Assembly (NCBI RefSeq): GCF_030269925.1
Contig: NC_085129.1
Location: forward strand, 10,779,501 to 10,843,500
Length of the DNA stretch: 64,000 bases
Direction of reading: 5' to 3'
Source: Bombyx mori
Lineage: Eukaryota; Arthropoda; Insecta; Lepidoptera; Bombycidae
The notes beneath the pieces were generated by a model. The model was not told the DNA's origin. It saw only the letters and a list, made by a program, of their open reading frames with translations, and did not search any database. Positions within the stretch are counted from its first letter, which is position 1. Each line of letters begins with the position of its first letter. Shown here one piece after another: positions 10,046 to 25,000 of this stretch. The translations under genes and the position numbers were made by a program.

Positions 10046-13000
10046 CTGCGAAGAAGAAAGAAGAAAAATTTGATTCAATTACAATTACACGAACAGTTTT
10101 ACTTAGGATTCGTAATAATCTATACTTATATACTAATATTATAAAGCTGAAGATTTTGTTTGTTTGAACGCGCTAATCCCAGGAACTACTGGAACGATTT
10201 GAAAAAATCTTTCAGTGTATATTATTCTTTCAGGCTATATAACACCATTCTAAGACCAATACAAGCAGAGCACGAATGAAGAATGTTTCAAAATCGGGGT
10301 TTTTCCCCTTTTGAGAGCTTCCGCTGTGTGTGCTGCAGAAACGGTTAATGTTTCGCTAAAATAGTGTATGACAGAATTGTTCCCCTTTAAAAGATCTAAA
10401 AAAATTCCACGACAGCATACATGTCTATATGTTAAGGTTGACTCACTATAATGTGTTTTATGCTAACCAAATTTGTTCTAAAATAAAGCATTATTTGTGA
10501 ACTATTCCACGCGGACGAAGTCGCGGGCAAAAGCCAGTAAATAATAAATTAACTCACCAGGCGCCTGCCGACAAGCCGGGATCGATTGAAACAGAGATAC
10601 ATGTCTTGAATGGGCGAGTAGATTAGCAGTTCTAGGCTGAAGCGCGAGCTGATGGTGAGATTCGCTGTAACAAAAAAAAACACTGTCATAAAATTCTAAA
10701 GTACCTAATAATCTTGACAAATTGTTGTATCACAGATAGACGCATCGAGATAGGCAGTATTTGTTTTGCAATCTTTAGACGTTTATGAAGCTTTAAAAAT
10801 ATGTACCGTATAATCGCACGGGTACTTCCATTCGGCCTATTTTTGCCGAGAAACAGTCACGGGTTCCGATTTGGACAGAGACAGCCGGTATACAACTGAG
10901 ACTTCGATCTCATGTCTCAAGGTGTCTATCATGTTATGATGTCTATGAATACTCGATACCCAAGACTCGATGGTTCGAGAGAGCATCGCCGCTTGCGCAA
11001 AAAAATACAAAAAAAAAAAAATTGTTGTTAAACAATTGCTTTTTTGAAAACTCTAAATTTAAGAAAGCCTTTATCTTTATTACAAAGAAATAAATACACA
11101 CTGTGTATACAAAAAAACGTAAACAGAATTATACTAAAACTACGAAGTCAAGTATGTTCCTTGGCTCTCTAATTTGTAATGAATAAACTCATAACACGGT
11201 AATATTAATAATTAGAAAGTCAACATTCAAGGAATCTCATTTAAAACTCCCGGTATCGATAATTACATCACCATGCGTGCAATCATTCTTATTAAAATCG
11301 AAGCCTTATTATTTTAGTTACTTTCTTAAAATACAATGTTACTTTTGAAAACAATATTTGAAGAAATGAGAACAAACATATATTTTTTTACTTTTAATTT
11401 ACTAGATATGTATTACTTTTTTAAAACCTTTATAATTTAGAATGAATAAGGATGTCCTATATCCATATGATAGTCTAAAATATTAATATTTCGGTCGTCA
11501 CGCCTTGATTCATCTTACTAATCAATAAAACTTAAAAACGGAGTAAATTAGAAATTACATTATTACATCGCGCTACAGAGTTAATATTTTTATTTTGATG
11601 GTTCATTAAAATGAACTTTTTTAAAGTTCAAAATGAATATGTCGATGAATGTTAAATTATTGTTGGACACTTTATACATTGAAAGACAGTATTACATGTG
11701 TGCTTTTCATTACATTTGAAATTTACCTATTAAAAGAATCGTATTCGATCATGTTATTCCTACGAGACATGCGATCAACACATCTTAACAATAGTGGTAT
11801 TCGATTGGTAGGAACTGGATAACACCTCTAATGTCTAAATGTACCTTATATAGGGAAAGAGGTTTGAGGGGGCACGTAGCGCTCACATGTGTCTCCTGAT
11901 TATTGGCCAGTTACATAATATTTAAGAGCAAAATTATAAATATAAAACTCACAATATACAGTGAACGGAATAAATAGAACTCTCGTTGCTTTTTAAATAT
12001 ATATTTTTTATTTTTATTTTGACATCATATAAACCAACCTTTCTATGATAGATAACGTGAAAGACGAAAGTTCGTGTATGGAATCCAATGTCCAACGCGA
12101 CTGGTTTCGAATAAAAAGCATTTATAAAAAATAAAAATAAAACCGTATGCATCGGATGCGACCGCCTGCGACACCGGCTATGTCATTTCAATTAACATTC
12201 GGGGATATAAAAACTACGGTATAACTACGGACATAAATTCGTTATAATTTCTGTGAATCGGTTTGTGTGAAAGCGGAAAAACGATATCGGGTTAAAGCCG
12301 AACAGGAAATATATATGATCGATCGTGTAACTACTAAGGTTTCGGTGACAATTTACAGACGAACGAGCTTAGTTTTGTTTGCCTTTAATTAGTAAAGATT
12401 AAATACAAATTCTATAATAGTTTTTTTTTTTGTATATTTGAACTTAGGCATCAGTTTCATTAAAAGGTTCCTCATAAGGTTATAGCGGAATCCATATAGT
12501 TCGCAATTCAAATCCGCTAGATAATTAAGGTCGAGTTCCCAGTTATATAGGACATTCGGTTATCCTACTTTTCAAAAGCTGCCACTACGACCAATATCTT
12601 TAAATCAAACTGATACTAATTCTAATTATGTTAGAATAACCGTGACAATTGAAATTTCGACTTTACATCGCAACGTATGTAGTGATTTTCACGTTCGGTC
12701 TATGGCATCCGACAACAAATTAACAACAAAGCAACCCTGACTTAGAACTAGGAAGGGAAGGTTAGTATCAAAAACCGCCAAACACACCCCAAATCGGACA
12801 CTAGTGGTCTTGTCTCCATCGAGTAGTCTGATTTTTTTTTATTGCCCTTGTAGGCAGACGAGCATACGGCCCACCTGATGGTGAGTGGTTACCGTCGCCC
12901 ATGGACTTCAGCAATGCCAGGAGCAAAGCCAAGCCGCTGCCTACCGAAAACCTTACTTTATTACTTTGTCAAAATGATAAGATCCTGTCCTTAAATAGCT

Positions 13001-16000
13001 ATATCGATCAAAAACAGTTCTCAATAGTCTTGGGTGAGAAATAACTGTATTAACAGCGAAATGCTATTTCTTTTTAAAAACAGAGCGTCATTATGATCAC
13101 GTGAAATAAGAGTAATTTAATAATATTTTTTTACCCCATCAAATACAGCTATAAAAATACTCTGATAAAGTCAGGAATTGTTTTATTGTGTGTTATAACG
13201 TTATCTTGTAGAGCGCGTACGTCAGAGAAGTTATTGTAAATGAAAATTTGTTTAATCTCCGTAGCATTACATTTTAGTTTTGACCGAAACTGTGAATGGA
13301 ACGAATCGGTATGCTTGTTTTAGTAGTGCGTTGCAAATTTGCACAATGCTTATTTGTTAAAGTGGTAAGAAAAATAAATTTTAACATATTCGTTCAGGTA
13401 TTGATCAGTTGAAAACGTATTTTATTTATGAGTTTTAGATGTCGAATTTAAAATAAGCTATTACGAGTTGTACGTGACTTCTTTGCGGGTGAACTAATTA
13501 AGGATCGAATGAATAACAATATATTAGAGGCACTTCTTAGCACAGCTTCTTCTCAGGTTAATGATATCTATAGAGAGAGATAAACGCAATCTCCATCTTT
13601 GAGGAGAACAATTTAAAAACGTTTTTTTTTATATATTTGGCTGTGGGGCATACTACTGTTCCTTTTAAGCAAACGGTACTAATCAATCCTGAATCAATTT
13701 CCGTTCTGAGTCATCACCTTTATTAAATATTTATCATTATTTGGTACTTCTTCTATCTATCGCTAAAGAGTCTGAATTCCAACCTTAATGGAATGGTGGA
13801 TCAAATAAATATGTTATATATATGAATGGTGAATAGAAAAATGGTGGATCAACCGATTCACAGTGAGACGTAGACTTTAATTTCAGGTTTCAAGTTGGAT
13901 GGCGACATTTTCACTGTGGTATCTGTATGCTCCGGTAACCATCGATGTCATCTGTCATCCATTGATGCAATTAACAAGATAATAATACCAGCAGCGTACA
14001 CCTGACCATATCAAAGTATTAGAATCGAATTTAGTTCTTATATGTGCCAAAAATGACAACCTTGATATTTATTCAGTGATGTCAAACTTTACAATACTGA
14101 CAGAACATATTGTAAGCTTGAAAAATTAGATATCAACGATTTACCTATTTGTGACACGGGGCAATCATGCGCTCTGGTTTATTACCATCAATTGCCTTTA
14201 TGGCAATTGAAGTTTTAACTTAAATTTATTTTCATGTCAATTAAGTTATGTAGCAACCACTTTAGAGAGGTGAACAATAAACTCGTCTGTCAATCTACAC
14301 ATTAATTATTAATAATTAAACAGATAAAACATCTGTACAAAACTTAGATAATACGATTCGTAAACTTTAAGCAGGGGACAATTTCAAAGGGAACTTCTTT
14401 GGAAACAGGCGGAGCGCGTAATGTGCCTAACCCCGTGATTGAGAGACAAGCTAATTTTGTAAAGACAAAGTTATCTCAGTCGCTTGAGTGAACATCTCTT
14501 TGAAGTGACGCCGACACGTGATTTTCTCTTCAGTTAGCTACGCAGATAGACTTTCAATCTTTCGATTTCGTAAGTATATAGTCAAACTGAACAAGAAGAA
14601 ACTGGTACATTTGATTTGAAACAGTATTCAAGCTTTGTCATTTCATATCTGCATAATCAAATAATAAAATCTTACTCTACCGAAAGAAGAAGTATAGAGC
14701 CAGACGGAGCAAGAAACAAATTTTCGAGGGAAAATTCAAAACTGACAGTAGAATAAAACAGATAATTATACACATACTGTGCGCAATTTAAAAAACAAAT
14801 CGCATATCATATCTAACATGTCGTCAATCGAATCATTATTTCTATAATTGACGTTCTGTCACACCACTGAACCCAGTGGGACTAATAATTTTAAAAGAAA
14901 TAAAGGAAAAAGAAACTGTTATTGGGACAATATTATAATATACAATAATTATTTGTCTATTTCCACAGGCACACATACTAATGACCTTCAAGCTATTTAC
15001 CTCACGTATTTACTTCACATTAAATGTCTCTTTTTGGCTCACATTTTCTACAAATTAATCTTCAAGTCATCAAGAACAGTCAACGATTCACGGGTCAATG
15101 ACTGACAATCGACCGATAACGCCATATCAATATCTATGTACTTGTTACCTGAATTTAATAAACTTAATGTAATACAATGCTTTAAATTTTTCTGTCCACG
15201 ATCGTTAATACCTTTTATCAAAATTGAATACTTGTAAATATATTTCAACAATGGAATCCATTAATCATTTATTATAAAGGAAATTTATTTATTTTGAACT
15301 AAGAAACGAACGTCTAATCTTAAATATTGTTTTTAATTATTAAAGTAGATAATAATATCTTTTGTAATATATCTAAATCCTGACATATAAAGTATTGATT
15401 TCAAAAATTCATATACAATACAAAGTCCACTGCAATTTTTACAGGGGCAAAGTCATGTGGTAAATAAACACTTTAATAAAATGAAGTTGTAAATTTTTTA
15501 AATGTGGAGTGTACATTTAAAAAATTAAAAAAACATACAAAAAATACTCAAAATAGAAAATGAACAATTTAATTCACTTTGAATGCGGTAATACTGGTGT
15601 TACCACCAAGTTAAAACTAACATTCTGAAACATTCAACCTCGATGCCGTACCCATTACACACAGATAAAAGCGGAATTAAAACTCAAGTTGAACGGTTGT
15701 AATCGCGGCAAATCCGAGTGAATCCGAGCCTGCGGTGGGTTTGATATTTAACAAGAATCTCACTTTGACTCCCAAAGCGCTTCTTTAGAAAGAGTGATTT
15801 CATTACATTACACGTCACGTCGGAAAGAATATTTTTATGCCTTTTTAATATAAAAGTATTGAAAACAAATTATTGCACAAAATGTACCATAATACCGCAC
15901 AACAGCGTGTCTCATATCAGATTGGAGCCCAAAACAAAAAGGTGTTGATAGAAATCGTCACGTAACAAAATAGCGTTACGCCGTTATTGACTTAGCCAAA

Positions 16001-19000
16001 AAAACCGTCATCTTGAAATACAATTGCCTAAAGACAAAACTTATATTTATAAACCTTTATAATATTACAGTTGCGTTAAAGAATAATCTTAAAATCGAAT
16101 GCACTTCTCAACTTTTAATACTCACAATTGAATTTTTTGTAAAGATTTTTGATAGAGCTAAGCTAATATAAGAAGATAAGCAGAGATGAAATGCTCGAAA
16201 ATAAATGAGATGCAGTAATTTATGAGCGATTGTATTTTGGTGGTTTAATAATTTTTTTATTGCCCTTGTAGGCAGACGAGCATACGGTCCACCTGATGGT
16301 GAGTGGTTACCGTCGCCCATGGACTTCAGCAATGCCAGGGACAGAACCAAGCCGCTGCCTACCGCTAGTAAAGTAAACAAAACGAACAGAACGCAAAACT
16401 GACGGTAAAGTAAGGGACTTTGTTCTTGACGGTGGTTCCCCGACCCTATATTTTATTTTATTTCTAACAGACTAAGCATTGATATCATAACATGAATGCC
16501 TCTGCTCGCTTGGACTCAAGGGGTCGAAGTTTCAATTACAATATACAATCTTTACGTATCTATCTGTTAGGTTCTTTATTGATTGCACGACATTCCTTCA
16601 ACAATTGAAATAGTTGTTTACGTTAAAATATATTTGTTTAAGAAATTTGATGCTTATCTAAAAATCTTACTAATTATTTGTTAGCGTAAACACCGAAATA
16701 GATGGTAATAAAAAAGCTTATTAAAAAGCACTCTTTATTTCTTTAAGAATGTCTTCCAGCACACTCAATGTTAATATTTTAAAAGATATGAAAAATAACT
16801 CGAAGATCGGAAAATCGTGTCGTCTCGAAAATGGGAACGCGCTTTAAAAGCAGCGCCTTCACGGCGACAGGATGCTAACGCCTTGGTAAGTAAACAGGGA
16901 TTTAGTCAGCTATTGAAATCTCGACCGCTATCTTAATCTCAGATAGCGTCGTATCCAGATTAAGAAAATCAGAATGGAACAAATAAACGAAACAAAACGG
17001 ATTTATACATTAAAATGTATTTTGTTTTTAAATGGTTCCACGCGCCTTTGATACGGATATAAATGTGTGAGGCGCAAATAATTCACATCGGATCTTGCCT
17101 CTGTAGGATTTCGAACGAAGACTAATGATCGTGTGGCCTACAGTAACGGTGTTCCACGGGGGAAGAGATGATATGCACAGAGGTAACAACTAGATTGCCT
17201 TTTTGGAACACCAGAAGTACCGTTTCGGGCAGCGAAAGGAGTGATTGCTAGATTCAACATAGCATCCCACCCGGGACACGTGGGTTGATTATCCGGCGAT
17301 TCAACCTCCCGGCTAAAATAATGGTAAGCTATTATTCCAAAACAATTTTACCATCATATGACACAGAGAGAATTATGTTAATTACATTGGCGCCAAGTAC
17401 AACAGGGTAGTCGTGTACGTCAATGACCAATCATTCATATTACTGGCTCTATTTTTAGTACAGATTACGTATACTCTAAGCATTCCTAGAGACTAGGTTT
17501 TCGCACGTTTTTCCTTATCACCCTTCCTCGTGCTGTGACGTCACTGATGCATCATTACACTTATGCGAGAATACTGACATTTCGAATCGAGGCTACATCC
17601 GCATAATGTATGAAATAAATAAGCTTTACATATCAGAATATTCAAGAGCCGTGCCTCTCGCGAAGAATTTGAAAAATCGAATGTTAGTTTTTTGGAACAA
17701 TATTAGAATTTCTGAGTATTATGATTATGATTGAAATGTTGCGTAACCTAAGCCCTGTGAAGATTTTCTTCATACCTAAAACAATCGTGACAGTATTTTG
17801 GGTTAAACTTTGATTAGCACTTAAAATTACCTCATGCCAAAATGTAACATTTCTGATAATTGAAAATTATTTAAAATCTGCTGCAAGCACATAAAATCAA
17901 GAACACAATCCGATGAGTATATGAAAGAATAGAAAATGTATGCACATTTTTTTTTACTCAGCTAATCTGTCTAAAACTAATCAAACACGTTTACGAGTGT
18001 TACAATAATAATTCCATAATGGCTTATGTCAGCTAACTACAATACTCCGCACTACATATTAATATTATAGTCTAATAGAGTGCAAATTACTTACGCATTA
18101 CTCATCTCGTATCGATTTACTAGACTTTGTCCCTTGTTTTCAAATAATCTATCTAATCACGACCTGAGACCGCTAATATATTACATTAACACGAAACATA
18201 GACATATAATAAATGGAACGATTATTGCGGAGAATCACAGTGGACACTGGATGTTCTACAATTTCGCATCGTAAATGTACACCATTATAATATTCAGTAT
18301 TTGAATGTTGGCTGAAATGTCGCTTAATTCATTCAAATGTGACGTACAATAAGATTCGTAGTATTATATAAATATATTGAATGTGGCCTACGGTTTTCAC
18401 CTCGCTTTTATGAGAATCTTTGGAAAGTTCGTATCGGAACGACGTTCAATGTTTATGTAATAGTTTGATGGAAATTATTTTACATATTATCTAAATTAAT
18501 TGATTTTGTTAAATAAGATATATTTTTCTCTCTGCATGAAATAAGATGAGAAAATGCAAAACATCGCTTTAATGAACAGATTGTTTATTTTTGGCATAAA
18601 TCGCAAAATACTGACACATTGCAAATTTAATGAGAATAACATAGGTTCGATGTGTTCGCAGTACACTATCTATTTTTTTAAAGGCAACTTATTTCATTCA
18701 GATAACGGTTTGACTAAAATAACTTGAAACTAATATTATTCCCCCTACGATCAAAATTCAACCCTGACTCTTTAAGATTGAGATTAATTTCATATAACAC
18801 GTTTATTCTTGTAATTATAGGAAGGAAACTATTTCAATTATTTCACTGATAAAGCTATAAGTTTGTCAATAGCTACTTAAAAAAGAAAATCGTTGTGCAA
18901 ACAGAAAAGAAAAAGTATTGAACTGTATTGTCTTTATCTATTTATATAAATATACATCGATAAGGCAAATAAAATCTGGTTCATACTGCGTGGTTGTTGT

Positions 19001-22000
19001 AGTAGTATAATAACGATATTTTTTTAAGAACACAATAAATAAATTAAGCATTTCCTTTTTCAAGCTACTACGAAAAAACTAAAAATCATAAATATTTTCC
19101 GATTGAAATCATAAATTATTAAAGTTTCACTTCCAGTTAATAATTTTGTTTCAATGTTACAGATAATATATCGGATTCCAGTCTAGTCAGGCTAGATTAA
19201 GTGACCACAAACACTACGTGGCATTGACACTAATACTAGGGATGGCGGTTATGTTTACAATTAAATTTATCTTTTATACGGCTGATAAAATTTTAGGCCG
19301 GTGCAAATGAATAACAAAAAAAAATTATTGTTGTTATGAGGGCGTAGTGGCCTAAAGCATGTATAAGAAGAGCAGTCCATTCGTATCAAGTGATGCAACT
19401 GTGCCCGTGTTCGAATATCGAAGGTAGGTACCAATTTTTACCAGGTGGGCCGTGAGCTCGTCTACCTGTCTACGAAATAGAAAAAAATATTGTTTAATAG
19501 AGAAATATTATGAAACCCCATTTATTTTAAAACGTTTCAGCTTTAATGTACTCCAAATAAAAATCGAAATGCATTTTCAAAAAATTAACTTAGCAGATCA
19601 TTTATCAATCTAAACGTCAAAATCAGACGTATTGAGAGTACAAAACACGATATTACACGAAATAAACTGTGTCAATAATGCATAAAATATTATCATCGGA
19701 AAAAAGGAAATAGTTTTTAATACAATAGCCATAAGAGTCACAAATTTATCGGTTGGATTCAGAATAATCGTGGAAATCAGGTCAAACGCATATTTTTGAT
19801 AATGCGCACATCATAAAATTGACGTGATAAAGTGTTACGAAAAAGTAGAATTCGATAATCTGGCAGACTATTTTGCGGTAAGTATCGACTGGCCCTGGTT
19901 TTATTGTAACCTAATTTTGATGTGTTTCACTATGACGAACACTATGACGTATCCGCTACTGCTGCATCTGCCATTTCTGGTATCCATGGGCAACGATGAC
20001 CCCTCATCACCTGGTGGGCCAGAGAGCTGACAGACTTCGATAGCAATAAGTAATACCTACCTATCGTTCCAAAAGTTGACATTTAAAAGATGCAAAAAAC
20101 CGACAAACACACTTACTTTACGTTTATGTAGTAAAAAACAATAATCATCGAAATCGGTTGGCGTGATATTGAGTTATTTATCTATTTGACGCGCACGTAC
20201 TTAATGCTTATTTAAGGCTTATATGGTTTTCTCATGGATACTATTATACTGGACTAAATTGAAATGAGACCACACGGAAAACGTCAGCTTTCTAATAAAA
20301 AAATAATCATCAAAATCGATTCACCTACTAAAAAGTTATGAGGTAACAAACATAAAATCTCACGTTAAGGACGTTTTTTCCCGGTTAGGGTACCTCTACA
20401 TCGTCCCATAAGGAACTTAGTTCCAAAACGTTGGGCATTGCTCAAGCATTTTGGGCACTGCAATTTAAATCACTTACAAAATAAGCGATTCATAAACATT
20501 ACGTTTTGTTTCGTCTTATCGAAACATATTTTTATTACGAAGTACTACGTATTTACAAAATACGATTATTGTATATTACATATTATTTTTTTTGTTATTC
20601 GCGACATTGAATTGCTCAGTGCCGGACCACCCAATAAGCATTGTTACCAACATATGCTAAAGTAATACAAATAAAACATTTAGATAAGCACCACAGCGCC
20701 TGTGTGGATTTCAGCATCTGAATATCATATCAATAGGTTACGTTACGATATTAAAAACAGATGGTAATATAAGTTATTAAAATTGCTCCGGGTTACAATT
20801 CTCGTAATTAATTAAGACGCACGATACAAAGGTAAGATCGCGTTGATGAATTACGTAATATTTAAAAAGTAAACAAAGTGAAGACTCCTTGAAGGGACCA
20901 CAGCCTCGTGAATGTACTCATCCTACGATTATGCCTTGGTTCTATTCTGGAACGGTATCGATTTTTCTCAATACCTATGTACCTAATGTAATTTCATCGG
21001 ATATTTTAATCTAAGCCCTGAAATTTATAGTGTAAAAGTAATTGATCTGGGTCCGCACTAGTTGGAAGCCACCGCTCTTATGCGCTTTTTATTAACTTGA
21101 TAATTATTAACACGCCGACATTAGCTTGGTATGTAAAGATATACATTTGTTTGTATGTAACAGAATTGTTAAACTTCATTTTAATCGACTTCAAGAACGT
21201 CCGATTAACTTGGAAATTTGCACACACATCAAGGACCAATAATAGTATAATAATTATATAACGTCCCTCTAATATCCGAGCCAATATCAACATGATAAAA
21301 AAATGAAATTAATTCTTAGTTCACTTTACTATTTAATCGTGATTTTAATCGTGATCGTGAGTTTTCAATCTACATAAATTTTAGTCATGAAGAAATAGTG
21401 TATTTCATATTTGAGGTTAGGAAAGATGCTATTTTAATACGTCGATTCAGTAAAAACAGCTTAGCTTAGCCGCTGGCATTGCTGGTGTCCATGGTTGGCG
21501 GTGACAACTAGCCATCAGGTGGATCATAAATTCGTTTTCCCGCAAAGCCAATAAAAAAACTTCAAAAGCAGTAGCAGAAACCCTCTGCTAATTATGGACT
21601 CCAATATCCGCATATCATCAGATGTTCCGTGATCTCGTATGCGTGTCCAAAAAGAAAGAAGTCAGGAATGTTTTCATTACTTGCATCTTGCTTACAGCCA
21701 TTCTTTATCATTTTTTTTATCACGTTTCGTGACCTACAGTAAATTATCGTGACCTACAGTTTAATTGGTTTATTGGTCATAAGATTCAATTATAAAGATA
21801 TTCATAAAACAAATTAAAATTATTTACTCGAGGTCTTCGTACACTTAATCGGGAGTTTTCGTTCCATTTCGGAATTTTAATTAGTAAGCTCTCGTGGTAA
21901 ATCCTCATTATTTAAATTTCGAGTGCTAGAATAAAAATCTTGAGCATTTTATAATTTGCCGATGAGTATTTGTGCTGATTGCGCGATTCTCAAAAAGGCT

Positions 22001-25000
22001 CGTAACAAAAAGTTTGGTCGTGTACTTAAACCTCTTGACGTCAAAATTGGATTAAACGAAAACCGAACTCAAGAAAAAAAAAAGAATTAGTGAATTTTTA
22101 TCAAAATAAACAAAATGTAAGCATCGCAGTAGTAATAGGGAGAAAAAAACACGAAAATTGTTCCTCTTGATAAACGTTTTTTTTATTAAATTGTACCAAA
22201 CTAAAGAGGTTGCGTGTGGGTGGGTTTTTTTTCCCGCAAAATAAAAAGGCCTTATGGGTTTTTGTTGTGAGCGTTTAAAATATAACAACATAATCATGGA
22301 AAGGCGCCGTACCGCCTACATTGATTGAATCCGTATAATTTTCGTACCGCCAAATTGTAAAATTGCGTCGGAACAAAAAAATCGGTTATACCGAGAGCTG
22401 GTAGCTTTTAATTTTGCCTTTTTTGAACTTTAAATGATAGTTTTTCGTACCTTAAAATCAAATGGACTATATTATGGTATAAGTCAGTCTTGGAAGCACT
22501 TTATAACATTTTGCCTACTCAAAACTATAATTAAACTACATAATTCACATTCTTTATTACAATAAAAATATAATCTTGCATTACACGAAGCGATACGACT
22601 TCAGCAATTACATTTTTTACGCGATCAAATTAATGTATCTGCAACGCGAGTCTGTTTTTCTAACACGTCAATAATAATTAAGTGTCGTTATCAGAATGTT
22701 CAAATCTAATTTTAATTAAAAAGCGTCACATATTTCACGCGCTATTCGGCGGTAGGCGGTGCAATGGATTCAACGAAATGATAAACGGCGAAATTAATAA
22801 GACCCATCGCCTATTAGTCTTCATGGGTAGGAATGATAAAATCAAAGATCACATAACACTGGTGATGCAATATTATATCGTTAAATTTAATATTGGCTGT
22901 GGAGTTTCTTTTATTGCTTTACAACTAACGCGCATGCTAACACGAGTCGTGTGTTTTTTTTTTAATAAAGTATCGACTAAATGTTTATTCTCACGCAATT
23001 GTTCAAATTATATTAAGAGTTAGAATGTATTTTATTATTAATTAGTAGAAAGTATACATTTAAAGATGATTACGTAATTAATATTTTTTCCTGATTTATT
23101 TTATAATCCATGATCATGTGTGCAAGAGTGTATGATGGTGATAGTGAGGTGCAGCGCAACATTAAATAAATAGTCTTTAAAAAATATCGCAATTTTGAAC
23201 TAGCTTGTACTAAAGTAAGAAACCCCGGTTACCAAATGATTGTATTTTTATATAAGTAGTTTTCCACTATACAATTCGCGATAAAATTTGCAATGATTCG
23301 TATGAATGCACTTTAAGTAAGGTAACAAGTAAGAAGGTATTCGAAGTACAATGCCGTAAAACGGTCTATGATATTATTTCTATTTCTCTTAACTTCCATC
23401 ATTGTAGCGTTATATCTATCTAAGTATATAAAAATAAATTGCTTCGTTAGTCTCGCTAAAACTCGAGAACGACTGGACCGATTTGGCTAATTTTGGTCTT
23501 GAATTATTTGTGGCAGTCCAGAAAAACTTTAAAAGGTAGCTAAATATGAAAATGCTTGGAATTAAATAAAAATAACAATTTAGTTTTTCCTATAATGTGT
23601 CCCCCGTCGGGCGGATTCCTTTTGTTTGTTTTAAGTTTATTTTATTCAAAAGTTTAGGTCTTTTATTTATCTATTGAGGCACCGTAGTCTGCCAGGTCAG
23701 CTACTAATCAATACTAATTTAATTTGTAATATTATTTATTAATAATGTTAAAATTGGTACTGTTGTTTTTGGGTGATGCACAAAAAAACAAACAGACAGG
23801 CAGACAGACAAAAATATAAGCAGTCGATGGTCTCTTAGATCAACATAATTATATACCATTTTTATATCCTTTTTGACATCACATTTCAATTACAATTTAA
23901 ATCCTTCACTAATGATCAGGCAAAAGAATTCTTCAAAATTATACTGAGCATCAAATTGGTTTGATGATCTCCAGCTTTCGTCAGAAAATCATACTTGAAG
24001 AAGATGTTAGATTAATATTTAATCAGTAAAGTATACACACCGATATTTGAAATGACCTAGCCAATTATATTTATTTGGCACTAGCTGACCCGGCAGACTT
24101 CGTAGTGCCTCAATCGATAAAGAAAAGACCTAAACTTCTGTATAAAATAAGCTTAAAACAAACAATAGGAATCCGTCCGACAGGGGGGGACACATCAAAG
24201 GGAAAAGAAAATTGTTATTTTTATTTAATTCCGAGAATTTTCATATTTATCTACCTTTTAAACCTTCCAAAATTAGCCAAATCGGTCCAGCCGTTCTCGA
24301 GTTTTAGCGAGACTAACGAACAGCAATTCATTTTTATATATAGATTGTAAAAAAATAAATTATTATTTATTTGTCCTCACAAGCGTCACATTTGTCAACA
24401 CAAGCGCACTCACTTCAATTGCAGTGAATGCGCTTGTCTCCTAAATAATGTAAGTAATTAATTAGTAAATGTAAATATCTGGAATATTTACAATATATAT
24501 TTTATTTATATATTTAATAGTTTATATTCAACCTATTGCTTTCAACACCTTTGGCAATACAAATACATTTCGCGTCAATAGCACTCAGGCCACAAACAAA
24601 TGAATCATATATGAATAACAAATAGCCCTATACCCAGATGATAATCTCTGTTCTGTGACAATGACAGCATAAATTAAAAAAAAAGAAAGTAGTCTAATAA
24701 CTGTTTTCAAAGAATAATTTGATTATAATGCCTCCGGTTACACTCGTGTCTAAAATTTGTCTAATTGATGCAACAAGCAATAAACAGGTCATAATAAATA
24801 ACTATTTAGTAATTAATTATGTGTCGAAACACCGATATGCAAGAGTCGCTATTATTAGGTCACAAGTCGTATGTTTGAAATATGAACTACACAATAGAAA
24901 ACAGTGATGTAGTGACTTAATGTGGGCATAACTAAAGCATAAATAAATTTTGTTGGACACAAGTGAGGGTTGACCTGATAAAAACACATCTGACAAGTAT

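Noticed and set aside
22682..23023. 113-codon plus-strand open frame
   Set aside because: No domain, no splice or repeat context, composition as expected of AT-rich DNA with K, I, N and F runs.
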